From positions 168,096 to 232,095 of the forward strand of contig NZ_CAWNSW010000089.1 in NCBI RefSeq assembly GCF_963877135.1: a DNA stretch of 64,000 bases, read 5' to 3'. The stretch comes from Stenomitos frigidus_A (GTDB lineage Bacteria > Cyanobacteriota > Cyanobacteriia > Leptolyngbyales > Leptolyngbyaceae). Below the pieces are notes generated by a model. It did not search any database. It saw only the letters and a list, made by a program, of their open reading frames with translations, and was not told the origin of the DNA. Shown in pieces: positions 44,042 to 52,266 of the stretch. Every line of letters begins with the position of its first letter. Positions within the stretch are counted from its first letter, which is position 1. The translations under genes and the position numbers were made by a program.

Positions 44042-47000
44042 TTAGCGTACTGGGTGATCCGGGTCAGGCATTAACGAGCTTCCTGTCGCGGCAGAGTAGG
44101 TTGCAGCGGTATGTCCGTTGCCATTTGCGGCAGCAGTGTCGGCATGGCGGCGTTTGCTGGCACCATGCAGAAGGCGGCCAAAGACGAATGTCTGGAACCA
44201 ATCGATGTAGGTGAAGATGACGGGCACAACGACCAACGTCAGCAGCGTGGACGTCAGCAGGCCCCCAATGACCGCGATCGCCATCGGGCTTCGCACTTCT
44301 GAGCCAGCTCCAATACCCAGGGCGATCGGCAACATCCCGGCAATCATGGCGATCGTCGTCATCAAAATGGGACGCAAACGAGCAACGCCGGAATCCAGGA
44401 CGGCACTGAATAACGGTTTGCCCTCGCGCTGATTAATCAGCGCATAATCGACCAGCAGAATGGAGTTTTTCGTTACCAGACCCAGCAGCAGCACAATCCC
44501 AATCAGGGCGTATAGACCCAGTTCCTTTTGGGTAATCAGCAGCCCCATCAGCGCACCACCGAGCGAAAACGGCAGCGCTGCCATGATGGTCATCGGGTGC
44601 AGGAAATCGCCAAAGAGCAGCACCAGTACCGCGTAGATAAACAGCACGGCTGCTCCCAGAGCCGTACCTACATTCGTAAAGAGTTCGTTCATGATTTTGG
44701 CGTTGCCAAACTTCTCTTGCTTTACGTTGGGTGGCAAATTTTTCAGGGCAGGCAGGTTGTTTACTTTTTCTAGAGCATTGCCCAATGACGCACCTTGCAG
44801 ATTGGCCTCGATCGAGATTTTGCGCGATCGGTTGTAGCGATTAACCTGTGAAGGCCCATTGCCAAAGCCGACCTCTGCCACACTCTGGAGTGGAATGAGC
44901 GCCCCGCTTTGATTCTGGACTTGCAGGTTGCGAATAGTGTCGATGTTATTGCGCTCTTGAGGGTCAAGCTGCACACGAATCGGAATCTGGCGATCGGGTA
45001 AGTCGAACTTTGCCAAGTTCGCGTCAAAATCACCTAGCGTTGCCAGATTTGCGGTACGGGCGATCGCCTGAACGGTCACACCCTGATCGGCTGCTTGCTG
45101 TGGTTTAGGACGGATCAAAATCTCTGGTTTCACAAGACTGGCACTGGAAGACACCTCCACTAAGCCAGGCACCTGACGCATCTGTTTTTCCAGGCTCTCG
45201 GCAACGCGAGTCAGCGCCTCAGCATCTTCACTTTTGAGGACGATCGACAGCTCTTTGGAGCCACCAAAGCCGTTGCCCTGAAAGCTGAGGCGAACGCCTG
45301 GAATCTGACGAAATAATGGGCGTATCTCATTTTCAAACTGGGTACGGGAAATGTTGCGCCCTTCTCCTTTCGGTTTCAGTTTTACGTAAAGGGTGGCTTT
45401 GTTGACATGCTCATCGGTCTGAATGCCAGTCACATTCGGATTTTTGAGTAGCAGGGTCGTGAGTTGTTGCGTGGTGCGATCGGTGGTTTCCATTGTCGAG
45501 CCGGGCGGCAATTCCATGTTGACGATCGACAGCCCCGCGTCATCACTGCCAAACAGCCCCACTGGAATGTGTGGCACCAGCATGACGCTGCCGACTAAAA
45601 ACACCAGCGATGCCACCAGAGTTACGACCCGATGTTTCAGTGCCCAAGTCAGCACTCGGCGGTACTGATACGACAAGTGATCTTTTTTGAGGTTGTCAGC
45701 GTGATGGGGTTTGTCTTTCAGAATGTAGGCTGCCATCAGCGGCGTAATCATCCGCGCGACAAGCAACGAGAACAGTACAGATGCCGCTACCGTGACCCCA
45801 AACGGACGGAAATATTGACCACTGACGCCTGTCATGAGTGACACTGGGGCAAACACAGCGACAATACTCATCGTGGTAGCAACAACCGCCAGCCCAATTT
45901 CATCCGACGCATCGATCGCAGCCTGGAAGGGCGATTTACCCATCTGCTGGTGCCGTTCGATGTTTTCGATTTCCACGATCGCGTCATCCACCAGAATCCC
46001 GACGACCAACGCCATCGCCAGCAGGGTCATGAAGTTGAGCGTATAGCCCAACACCAGCAGCACGATAAAGGTGGGAATGAGCGACAGCGGTAACGCCACT
46101 GCCGTAATCAGCGTGGCTCGCCAGTCGCGCAAAAAGATCCAAATCGTCACAACCGCCAGCAGTGCGCCCAGCAAGACGGCTTCCACAGAAGCCAGATACG
46201 ACTCTCGCGTATAGTCCGCACGAACGTTATTGACAAGCTCTAGTTTGATGTCGGACGGTAAGGTCTTTTGCAGTTCCTTAACGGCTGCCTGCACGCCTTC
46301 TTCGACCGTCACCAGCACGGTTCCCGTACTGCGAAGCACTGAAAAGACGACAGCAGGTTGGTTGTTAAGACGAGCAATGCGACGGATATCGCCCGCGGCA
46401 TCAGTCACTGTGCCCAGACTAGCCAGCGGGACAAAGCCACCTTTGGGTAAAGGGATTTGATACGTCCGTAACGCTTCCACCGTCGGGGCACTGCCCAGTG
46501 TGCGAATGGTTTGTTCGGTACCACCCACCTCACCCCGACCACCCGGCTGGTTGAGGTTGAACGCCCGTACTTGATCATTCACCTGGGTCGCCGTAATGCC
46601 CAAGGCTTGCAGTCGATCGGGATTCAGGTCAACGCGAATTTCGCGATCCAGCCCCCCAATGCGATTGACCTGCGAGACGCCTGCTACTGCCAGGAGTGCA
46701 CGACTGATGTCTTGATCAACCAGATTGCTCAACTCTCCCACTGATCGCTGGGTAGACGAAACCGCATAGGTGATGACGGGGCCACCGCTAGCAAAGTCTA
46801 CCCGTTTGATGATCGGCTCGTTGATGTCCTGTGGCAGGTTTTGACGAATTTGAGCAACGGCATTACGGACATCATTGGTCGCACGATCGCTGTTGGTACC
46901 CAGAACAAAGTTCACCTGCGTGATGGAAGAGCCATCCGTGACAGTGGAAATAATTTCATCAATATTGCCCAGTCCTGCCGCTGCATCTTCAATGCGCTTG

Positions 47001-47191
47001 GTGACCTGAGTTTCCAGTTCCGCCGGATCAGCACCCGGTTGCGTCACCGTTACCGTTACCGCTGGGATGTCAATGTTGGGATTCTCATCAATCCCCAGCA
47101 TCGGGAAGGCAACCAGCCCTGCTAATGTCAATACCAGGAACAGGACGATCGTCGGCACCGGATTGCGAATCGACCAGGCGGAGATGTTCAT
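44042..47191 (-). CDS. RND efflux transporter permease, HAE1 type
   Basis: This 1049-residue inner-membrane proton-driven pump of the AcrB/MexB kind has 12 transmembrane helices. The proton-relay aspartates are in VVGILVDDAIVEIENIERH. The periplasmic porter half begins GIDENPNIDIPAVTVTVTQPGADPAELE. The other conserved blocks LPLSLIPTFI and GLVTKNSILLVDYA are present. The substrate cannot be told from sequence. It is downstream of the adaptor gene on the same strand (173 bp gap). No TolC-like outer-membrane gene is nearby. Confidence 0.93.
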   Translation of the reverse strand: MNISAWSIRNPVPTIVLFLVLTLAGLVAFPMLGIDENPNIDIPAVTVTVTQPGADPAELETQVTKRIEDAAAGLGNIDEIISTVTDGSSITQVNFVLGTNSDRATNDVRNAVAQIRQNLPQDINEPIIKRVDFASGGPVITYAVSSTQRSVGELSNLVDQDISRALLAVAGVSQVNRIGGLDREIRVDLNPDRLQALGITATQVNDQVRAFNLNQPGGRGEVGGTEQTIRTLGSAPTVEALRTYQIPLPKGGFVPLASLGTVTDAAGDIRRIARLNNQPAVVFSVLRSTGTVLVTVEEGVQAAVKELQKTLPSDIKLELVNNVRADYTRESYLASVEAVLLGALLAVVTIWIFLRDWRATLITAVALPLSLIPTFIVLLVLGYTLNFMTLLAMALVVGILVDDAIVEIENIERHQQMGKSPFQAAIDASDEIGLAVVATTMSIVAVFAPVSLMTGVSGQYFRPFGVTVAASVLFSLLVARMITPLMAAYILKDKPHHADNLKKDHLSYQYRRVLTWALKHRVVTLVASLVFLVGSVMLVPHIPVGLFGSDDAGLSIVNMELPPGSTMETTDRTTQQLTTLLLKNPNVTGIQTDEHVNKATLYVKLKPKGEGRNISRTQFENEIRPLFRQIPGVRLSFQGNGFGGSKELSIVLKSEDAEALTRVAESLEKQMRQVPGLVEVSSSASLVKPEILIRPKPQQAADQGVTVQAIARTANLATLGDFDANLAKFDLPDRQIPIRVQLDPQERNNIDTIRNLQVQNQSGALIPLQSVAEVGFGNGPSQVNRYNRSRKISIEANLQGASLGNALEKVNNLPALKNLPPNVKQEKFGNAKIMNELFTNVGTALGAAVLFIYAVLVLLFGDFLHPMTIMAALPFSLGGALMGLLITQKELGLYALIGIVLLLGLVTKNSILLVDYALINQREGKPLFSAVLDSGVARLRPILMTTIAMIAGMLPIALGIGAGSEVRSPMAIAVIGGLLTSTLLTLVVVPVIFTYIDWFQTFVFGRLLHGASKRRHADTAAANGNGHTAATYSAATGSSLMPDPDHPVR

Positions 47192-47364
47192 AGAGGCTTG
47201 GTTGGTGAGTGATGAGTAAGCGTTGATGGTTGGCTATCAGCAGACAGCTATTCAGCTATCAGGGTCGTGCTAGCAGTGTGTGGTCAGTCCTTAAATCAAC
47301 TAACGACTTTGCAGTGGTGATCATCGACTACCAGTTTGGTGCTGACCGCTGATAGCTTTTCCCA

Positions 47365-48795
47365 CTACTGACTAACCACTGTGACTCGATCGCCATCTTT
47401 CACATAACCTGCGCCAGCAACCACCACGCGATCGCCCTCGTTCAAACCGCTTTTGATGGCAATGCGGGCTTTTGTCAGATCGGTAGAAGCTTGGCGAGTA
47501 CCGACCACAACGGGTTTGGCTCGTACAAGGTCAGCGCCTTCGAGGACATAGACGAGCGATCGCCCATCGGGTTGGGGCAACACCGCAGAGGCGGGAACGG
47601 TCAAGGCTTGAGCCATTTGGACGGTAACGGCGGCTTTAAGAAACATGCCCGATCGCAGCAGCGCACTGGCTGGCAGGTCAATTTTGACGGTTGCCTGTCG
47701 GCTTTGTGGATCAACCAGCGGCGAAATTTCTCGTACTCGTCCTTGCAGGTTGATGCGTTTGTCGGCATCGGAAGTGATCCGGGCAACGGCACCGATTTTT
47801 ACCTGTGGCAACACGGTTTCGGGTACCTTTGCTTGCAGCTCCAGCGAGCCGTCTCGAATGAGCGAAAACAGCTTTTCGGTGCCAGTGACATTACCAACCC
47901 TGGCAACTTTTTCGGCAATGACACCGTTGGAGGGTGCTCGTACCACAGTTTGAGCGATCTGCGTTTCCAGCTTCTGCACCTCGGCAATTTTGCTCTGTAC
48001 ATCTGCCTGGGCACTGGCAATATTCGCCTGAGCCACACTCACGGCTTCACGCGCGGTTTTAGCGGCAGTGACGTAAGAATCCAAATCCTTTTGCGACAGG
48101 GCACCCGATCGAGCCAACTCCTGATAGCGTCTCAGGTTACTTTCTGCCTGAGCCAGGGTTGCCCGCTCTTGACCAAGCGTTGCTTGCTTTTGGCGGACGA
48201 TCGCTTGTGTTGAGGCAACATCGGCCTGTGCTTGATTGCGCTGAGCAGTGAGGACAGCATTATCCAGCACGGCCAGTACTTGTCCAGCAGCAACCGTTTG
48301 CCCTTCTTCGACCAGCACTTGCTGAATTTGCAATCCGGTTGCCTGCGCCAGGATGGGCAGCATATCAAACGCGGCAACGCTGCCAGTGGTATCGACCGTC
48401 TGGGCAACGTTCGTCATTGCAGCCGGCGCGATTGTGACACTTTGACCCGCTACCACACTCGATGGAGTGGGCGCGGGAGCAGGCGTTTGCGAACCAGAGG
48501 GTAGGTGTGTAGCAACCGTCGCTATGGTGGCTCCGACACCCAGCCCGATCGCCAGTCCACGCCAACCGCTTAGCCAATTACCTGTTGAACCTATCTTTGC
48601 AGAGGTGGAAGCTGCATAAGTCTCTATTTCACCCAGTCCCTGCGCTGCTGCCTGTGCTTTCTCTGCACTTGCCTGTGCTTTCTCTGCATTTGAAAGTGAT
48701 TCGTAAGCCACAAGACGTTGCCTCGTTGAAAACCCATCCGAACGCCAATCTATTGACTGCTTTGCATGGGCCAAAGTTGCCCAAAAAAACTTCAT
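47365..48795 (-). CDS. RND efflux periplasmic adaptor subunit
   Basis: This 476-residue HlyD/AcrA-family protein has an unusual cytoplasmic head: about 78 residues before the transmembrane helix (LAIGLGVGATIATVATHL), rich in Ala, Glu and Lys with EKAQA repeated (a short DNA repeat lies in 48651-48690). Lipoyl and coiled-coil hairpin regions follow (QADVASTQAIVRQKQATL, AQANIASAQADVQSKIAEVQ), then the beta-barrel part. It partners the permease at 44042-47191. Confidence 0.92.
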   Translation of the reverse strand: MKFFWATLAHAKQSIDWRSDGFSTRQRLVAYESLSNAEKAQASAEKAQAAAQGLGEIETYAASTSAKIGSTGNWLSGWRGLAIGLGVGATIATVATHLPSGSQTPAPAPTPSSVVAGQSVTIAPAAMTNVAQTVDTTGSVAAFDMLPILAQATGLQIQQVLVEEGQTVAAGQVLAVLDNAVLTAQRNQAQADVASTQAIVRQKQATLGQERATLAQAESNLRRYQELARSGALSQKDLDSYVTAAKTAREAVSVAQANIASAQADVQSKIAEVQKLETQIAQTVVRAPSNGVIAEKVARVGNVTGTEKLFSLIRDGSLELQAKVPETVLPQVKIGAVARITSDADKRINLQGRVREISPLVDPQSRQATVKIDLPASALLRSGMFLKAAVTVQMAQALTVPASAVLPQPDGRSLVYVLEGADLVRAKPVVVGTRQASTDLTKARIAIKSGLNEGDRVVVAGAGYVKDGDRVTVVSQ

Positions 48796-49195
48796 GAAAA
48801 GACGTTACGTTTCTTAATTATGACGCAGCTTCACTATGAATGAAGCCTCATCAGTCTTAACTGTATGAGCCTTCGATCGCCATCCTCCATACAGACCACC
48901 CAATTGGAGGAATCCACAATGGTTAGCACTTGTAACCGGACGTGGCTGCCGCTTTTGCCATACGCTGGGTCGATCGATGGCTGCATTGTAGATTTCCATA
49001 ACTAGCTTGTAACGACTTGAATGGCTCTCATAGCAAAGGCGATCCATCGTAGGGACGGTTAGCCGCTCGCTGCATTGCTGTTGGCTTAAGGGGTATGACC
49101 TGCTACAGACAAGGAACGCGAACCGCTTCCACAAAACTATCCTGTAAATCAGCAACGTCGTCTGGTCGGCAACGAAGTGTGAAGGTATTGATACC
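48796..49195. other. Intergenic region between adaptor and RecQ remnant
   Basis: This 400-bp stretch holds no recognised gene. A minus ORF (48814-49272) of 152 codons runs through it and into the RecQ fragment in another frame. Its product shows no family, so it is left out. The stretch may be the decayed rest of the RecQ gene or of an insertion at its 3' side. Confidence 0.45.
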
Positions 49196-49539
49196 TCATT
49201 CCACTCGTCGTAGCAGACCACCCAAAAGAGCCATGCCAACTTCAAGGGTTTTCGAATTAACCTGTGCCGCACCGCCCAAGTCCTGGCTCTCGATCGCGTC
49301 TACCTGGTCTTTTTGCAGCGCAATGAGTGGCGAGACGACCACAGTTGCCCCTGCCATTTCCACCGCCGCAAGCTGGTAAATCGCCGACTTGCCCGACCCT
49401 GTTGGCATCACCACAAGGGTATCTTGTCGATTCAAAACCGATTGGATGGCTACTTCCTGTCCTGGCCGCAAATCTCATAACCAAAGTACGCCTGAGCAGC
49501 CTGCACGATCGGCTTCGTGCGTTTACGTTGTCTAGCCAT
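49196..49539 (-). pseudogene. RecQ-type helicase remnant, frameshifted and truncated
   Basis: On the minus strand a RecQ N-terminus is visible. It begins at ATG 49539 (MARQRKRTKPIVQAAQAYFGYE), then needs a frame change near 49475 to read LRPGQEVAIQSVLNRQD and the Walker A MPTGSGKSAIYQL, followed by VVVSPLIALQKDQVDAI. After about residue 90 the similarity stops (AAQVNSK), and DEAH and helicase motifs III-VI are missing. This is a broken copy of a DNA repair helicase gene, not a working protein. Confidence 0.8.
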
Positions 49540-49605
49540 ATTTTTTGTTGACGCAGTCACGGTGTTAGCCAAAGGCACGTTTCAAGCAGTCACCGTTCGC
49601 TGGCC

Positions 49606-50067
49606 TTATTCCTCGTCTCTCCGCTCGGTGTAATCTTCGGAGGAGGTTGGCTCCAACTCCCAACGACGAGCATCGCGTTCTTCTAGCATGTCGTTGGTGC
49701 GGAGAAACGAGCGATCGTTCATTTCTAAACCCACAGCCGCACCCAGTTCATCTACAACATCCATATCAGGGGTAGAAACAGTGCCACCTACTGACTCATC
49801 GCCGTCCGCATTCGCTTGCTCGTAGTTAGCGTCGATGTCACCACCCGTGAGAGTCGGACTGGCTTCATTGAAGTCACTTACCCGTCCACCGACTGCAGAA
49901 CTCGGTTGCTCGTGCACGCCTGTACCATAGGACTCCGTAATTTCTTGAGGAAGATCGCCCGAATCTGGCTCCACAAGGTCATCGAACTCATCAGTATCTA
50001 GATCAGAGTCAGCATCAAGTGCATCGTTGGTTTGCAAATCTAATTCGCGATCGTCTGCCATGTTCAT
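49606..50067 (-). CDS. DUF6335 family acidic protein
   Basis: This highly acidic soluble protein (about 153 residues) has a family core in GTGVHEQPSSAVGGRVSDFN, TLTGGDIDANYEQA, PDMDVVDELGAAVG and LRTNDMLEERD. DUF6335 proteins are found in cyanobacteria and are of unknown function; the composition suggests a disordered or salt-tolerant small protein. Start ATG 50067 is set by AAGGAG (50076-50081) with 8-nt spacing; an upstream TTG at 50085 is less likely. It lies downstream of the Hsp70-like gene but 256 bp away. Confidence 0.8.
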   Translation of the reverse strand: MNMADDRELDLQTNDALDADSDLDTDEFDDLVEPDSGDLPQEITESYGTGVHEQPSSAVGGRVSDFNEASPTLTGGDIDANYEQANADGDESVGGTVSTPDMDVVDELGAAVGLEMNDRSFLRTNDMLEERDARRWELEPTSSEDYTERRDEE

Positions 50068-50323
50068 GGAATAGGCTCCTTGCAAATCTCTGTGTATGCA
50101 GCCTAACCAACCAACGGTGTAGCAGAATCCTCATATAGGCAGAAAGAAGGCAGGAGATAGAAGGCAAAAACACTCAACCCGTCGCAGGTCAGGCAGCTTC
50201 GCACGATCGCCGACAGGCTAGAAACCGTCAAACCCAATACCAGTGTCTACCCAAAAGCTCAGGTAATGCTAAAAGCAGCCAATCGTCGCTTGAAGTAAAC
50301 CTTCATGCTTTAGCCTTCATCCT

Positions 50324-52234
50324 TTAGCCTTCATCCCTCCTCACCCCAACACCTAGCTCAATCAGCAACGGCTCTGCCAGCGTCTGATGAGTGTTTGCCA
50401 GAATTGCAGTCAGATAACGCTGGAGGCGATCGCGCGTTTCAGGGTTAAACCCGTAGAGTTGGTTGCCTTCTCTAAAAAACAGCGGTTGTGTGGTTAATGC
50501 CTGGTAATCAGAGTTCTGTTGTGATTCAGGCGTGAACATCGCAGCCGTTTCAGAAGGCAACAAGCCTTCTGGCAAATGACCTTCCAGAAGCCTGAGAATC
50601 GGGCGTTGGCAAAAGTTGGTGTTGATGCCTTGATTTTCTAGCAGTTGCAGGATGCGCCCAACCGAAAGCGCCTCAGCCGATAAAATCCGCACCAACTCAT
50701 GCAGCAGAAAATAATCGCTGTACTGATGCCGCACCACATCCAACATCTGTGGATAGAGGGGCAGCCTTGCAAGCCCCAAGGCGACTTGACTGCTAGACAC
50801 CGTTGATGGCTCGTGTTCCTGAAGCAAGCGCGTGTTGGGTAGTTTTTGCTTGAGCCAGTGAGCGATCGCGGGCAACGCCATTGTTCTGCCTGCACAAATC
50901 ACTTGCTGTACTGCTTGCACCGCAATGCCACTTTGATTGAGCAAGACGTTTAGCTCTCGGTTCAGTTGCTGAAGGTAGGGCGTTGTGACCCGACTGTGCA
51001 AATCTTGCTGGCTGACCGTCCACTGTTGGTCATTCAGTCTGAACGTAGCCGTTTCTTGCTGCTGTAGCGCTAGTTTGAGCTGCCTGGCAGCATTCAGCAA
51101 TTGTCGTCCCAACACACTACTCCGTAGACGCTGCTGCAAGCGATCGCGAGCATCCCTGTCTGGTTCTCCAGGTAACGGCAAGTCTAAGCTTTGTAAATCC
51201 AGACTGTCCCAGTTATATGCGGATGGGTAGAGCACTTGGCAAATGATATCCTGGTCGAGCGCATCGCCTGCGTAGTCCAGACTGCGTAGATACAGGTGTT
51301 TACGGGTGAGCAAGGCACGCTCGGGCGGCAGATCCACCAGCGCAAGCTCAGTGGTTGTAGCACCCGCACTCAAGACTAAGGTGCCACCTTGCAGTGCGTC
51401 ATCAGGATGGTTGTAAGGTGCGGCAGAAACGATGCTGTCTTGGTTCTCTAAAGGGGAGCGCTGAGGTAGAGTGGCAAGCAACGCAGCGATCGCCTCTTCA
51501 AGGCAGTAGATCTGTTCAGCACGGGTGACTAAGCCCGTTGCCAGCACTGCTTCTCGTAGATTAAAGCAATAGGTATCTGACCACCCCGTCGGGCACCCAA
51601 TGATTATGCCAGTCAAACGGGCGATCGCGGCTTGAAAGACCTCTTGTGCCATTGTGGGTGCTGTACTGGTTAACCCCAGCGTCTTTCCTTGTAGTGTCTG
51701 CAGGAGTGTCACTAGCACTTCCTGTAACCATTGCAGGCTTAAAGCTTGCTGGTCAGACCACTGAAGGGTCGGCTCCCAATGCTGCTGCTCGCTCAAATAA
51801 GGCGTAGCAGCCTTGAGATAGGGTTTGAAGTTATTTAGCAACAATCCCAGTGCTTCGGGCTGTCTCGCAGCGGTTACTTCAGCCTCCAGCGCCTGATACC
51901 CCAACGCGATCGGGGCTTCAGGTAAGTGCTGTAGTTGTCGAGCCGCCAGATAACCGATCGCAGGCAGGCTGGACAACGGTGTTTGATCGGGTGTTTCCAC
52001 CTCTTGCCAAACAATAGGATAGGTTTGTCCTGTCTGGGCATCCAACAAAACGGCTGTAATTTCTGTCGTGCCCACGTCAATACCCAGATACCAAACCGTT
52101 TCTGCAGCAACAGCAGCACTAGCATCATTGGGTGGCTCTACGGCAGCGATCGCATGCGCTTGTTCTGTCAGAGCTGTCTCTGCTACGGGCTCGATCGCAT
52201 GCTCCAATGGCAGCTCAGGTTGGGCAACGAGCAA
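50324..52234 (-). CDS. Hsp70/actin-fold ATPase-like protein (start uncertain; possibly made by frameshift)
   Basis: The ATPase part of this 636-residue frame begins at residue 49, with the phosphate-1 motif YLGIDVGTTEITAVLL. The phosphate-2 region follows in LVLSAGATTTELALV (about 290) and the adenosine block in VICAGRTMALPAIAHW (about 450). The C-terminal 150 residues are helical and unlike a DnaK substrate domain. The first ATG codon is near residue 190, so the only start is TTG 52234, with a weak GAAGAG before it. The frame runs upstream without a stop through the A10 tract (52271-52280) in the -1 frame of the preceding gene. The head (residues 1-48) is Ala/Glu/Pro-rich like the tail of that gene, suggesting a shared polypeptide. 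Confidence 0.8.
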   Translation of the reverse strand: MLVAQPELPLEHAIEPVAETALTEQAHAIAAVEPPNDASAAVAAETVWYLGIDVGTTEITAVLLDAQTGQTYPIVWQEVETPDQTPLSSLPAIGYLAARQLQHLPEAPIALGYQALEAEVTAARQPEALGLLLNNFKPYLKAATPYLSEQQHWEPTLQWSDQQALSLQWLQEVLVTLLQTLQGKTLGLTSTAPTMAQEVFQAAIARLTGIIIGCPTGWSDTYCFNLREAVLATGLVTRAEQIYCLEEAIAALLATLPQRSPLENQDSIVSAAPYNHPDDALQGGTLVLSAGATTTELALVDLPPERALLTRKHLYLRSLDYAGDALDQDIICQVLYPSAYNWDSLDLQSLDLPLPGEPDRDARDRLQQRLRSSVLGRQLLNAARQLKLALQQQETATFRLNDQQWTVSQQDLHSRVTTPYLQQLNRELNVLLNQSGIAVQAVQQVICAGRTMALPAIAHWLKQKLPNTRLLQEHEPSTVSSSQVALGLARLPLYPQMLDVVRHQYSDYFLLHELVRILSAEALSVGRILQLLENQGINTNFCQRPILRLLEGHLPEGLLPSETAAMFTPESQQNSDYQALTTQPLFFREGNQLYGFNPETRDRLQRYLTAILANTHQTLAEPLLIELGVGVRRDEG

Positions 52235-52266
52235 TGACTCTTCTAAGGCGTTGGTAGTGCGCTCAG

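Noticed and set aside
48814..49272. Minus ORF of 152 codons beside the RecQ remnant
   Set aside because: It overlaps the RecQ fragment in another frame and shows no recognisable family or good composition.
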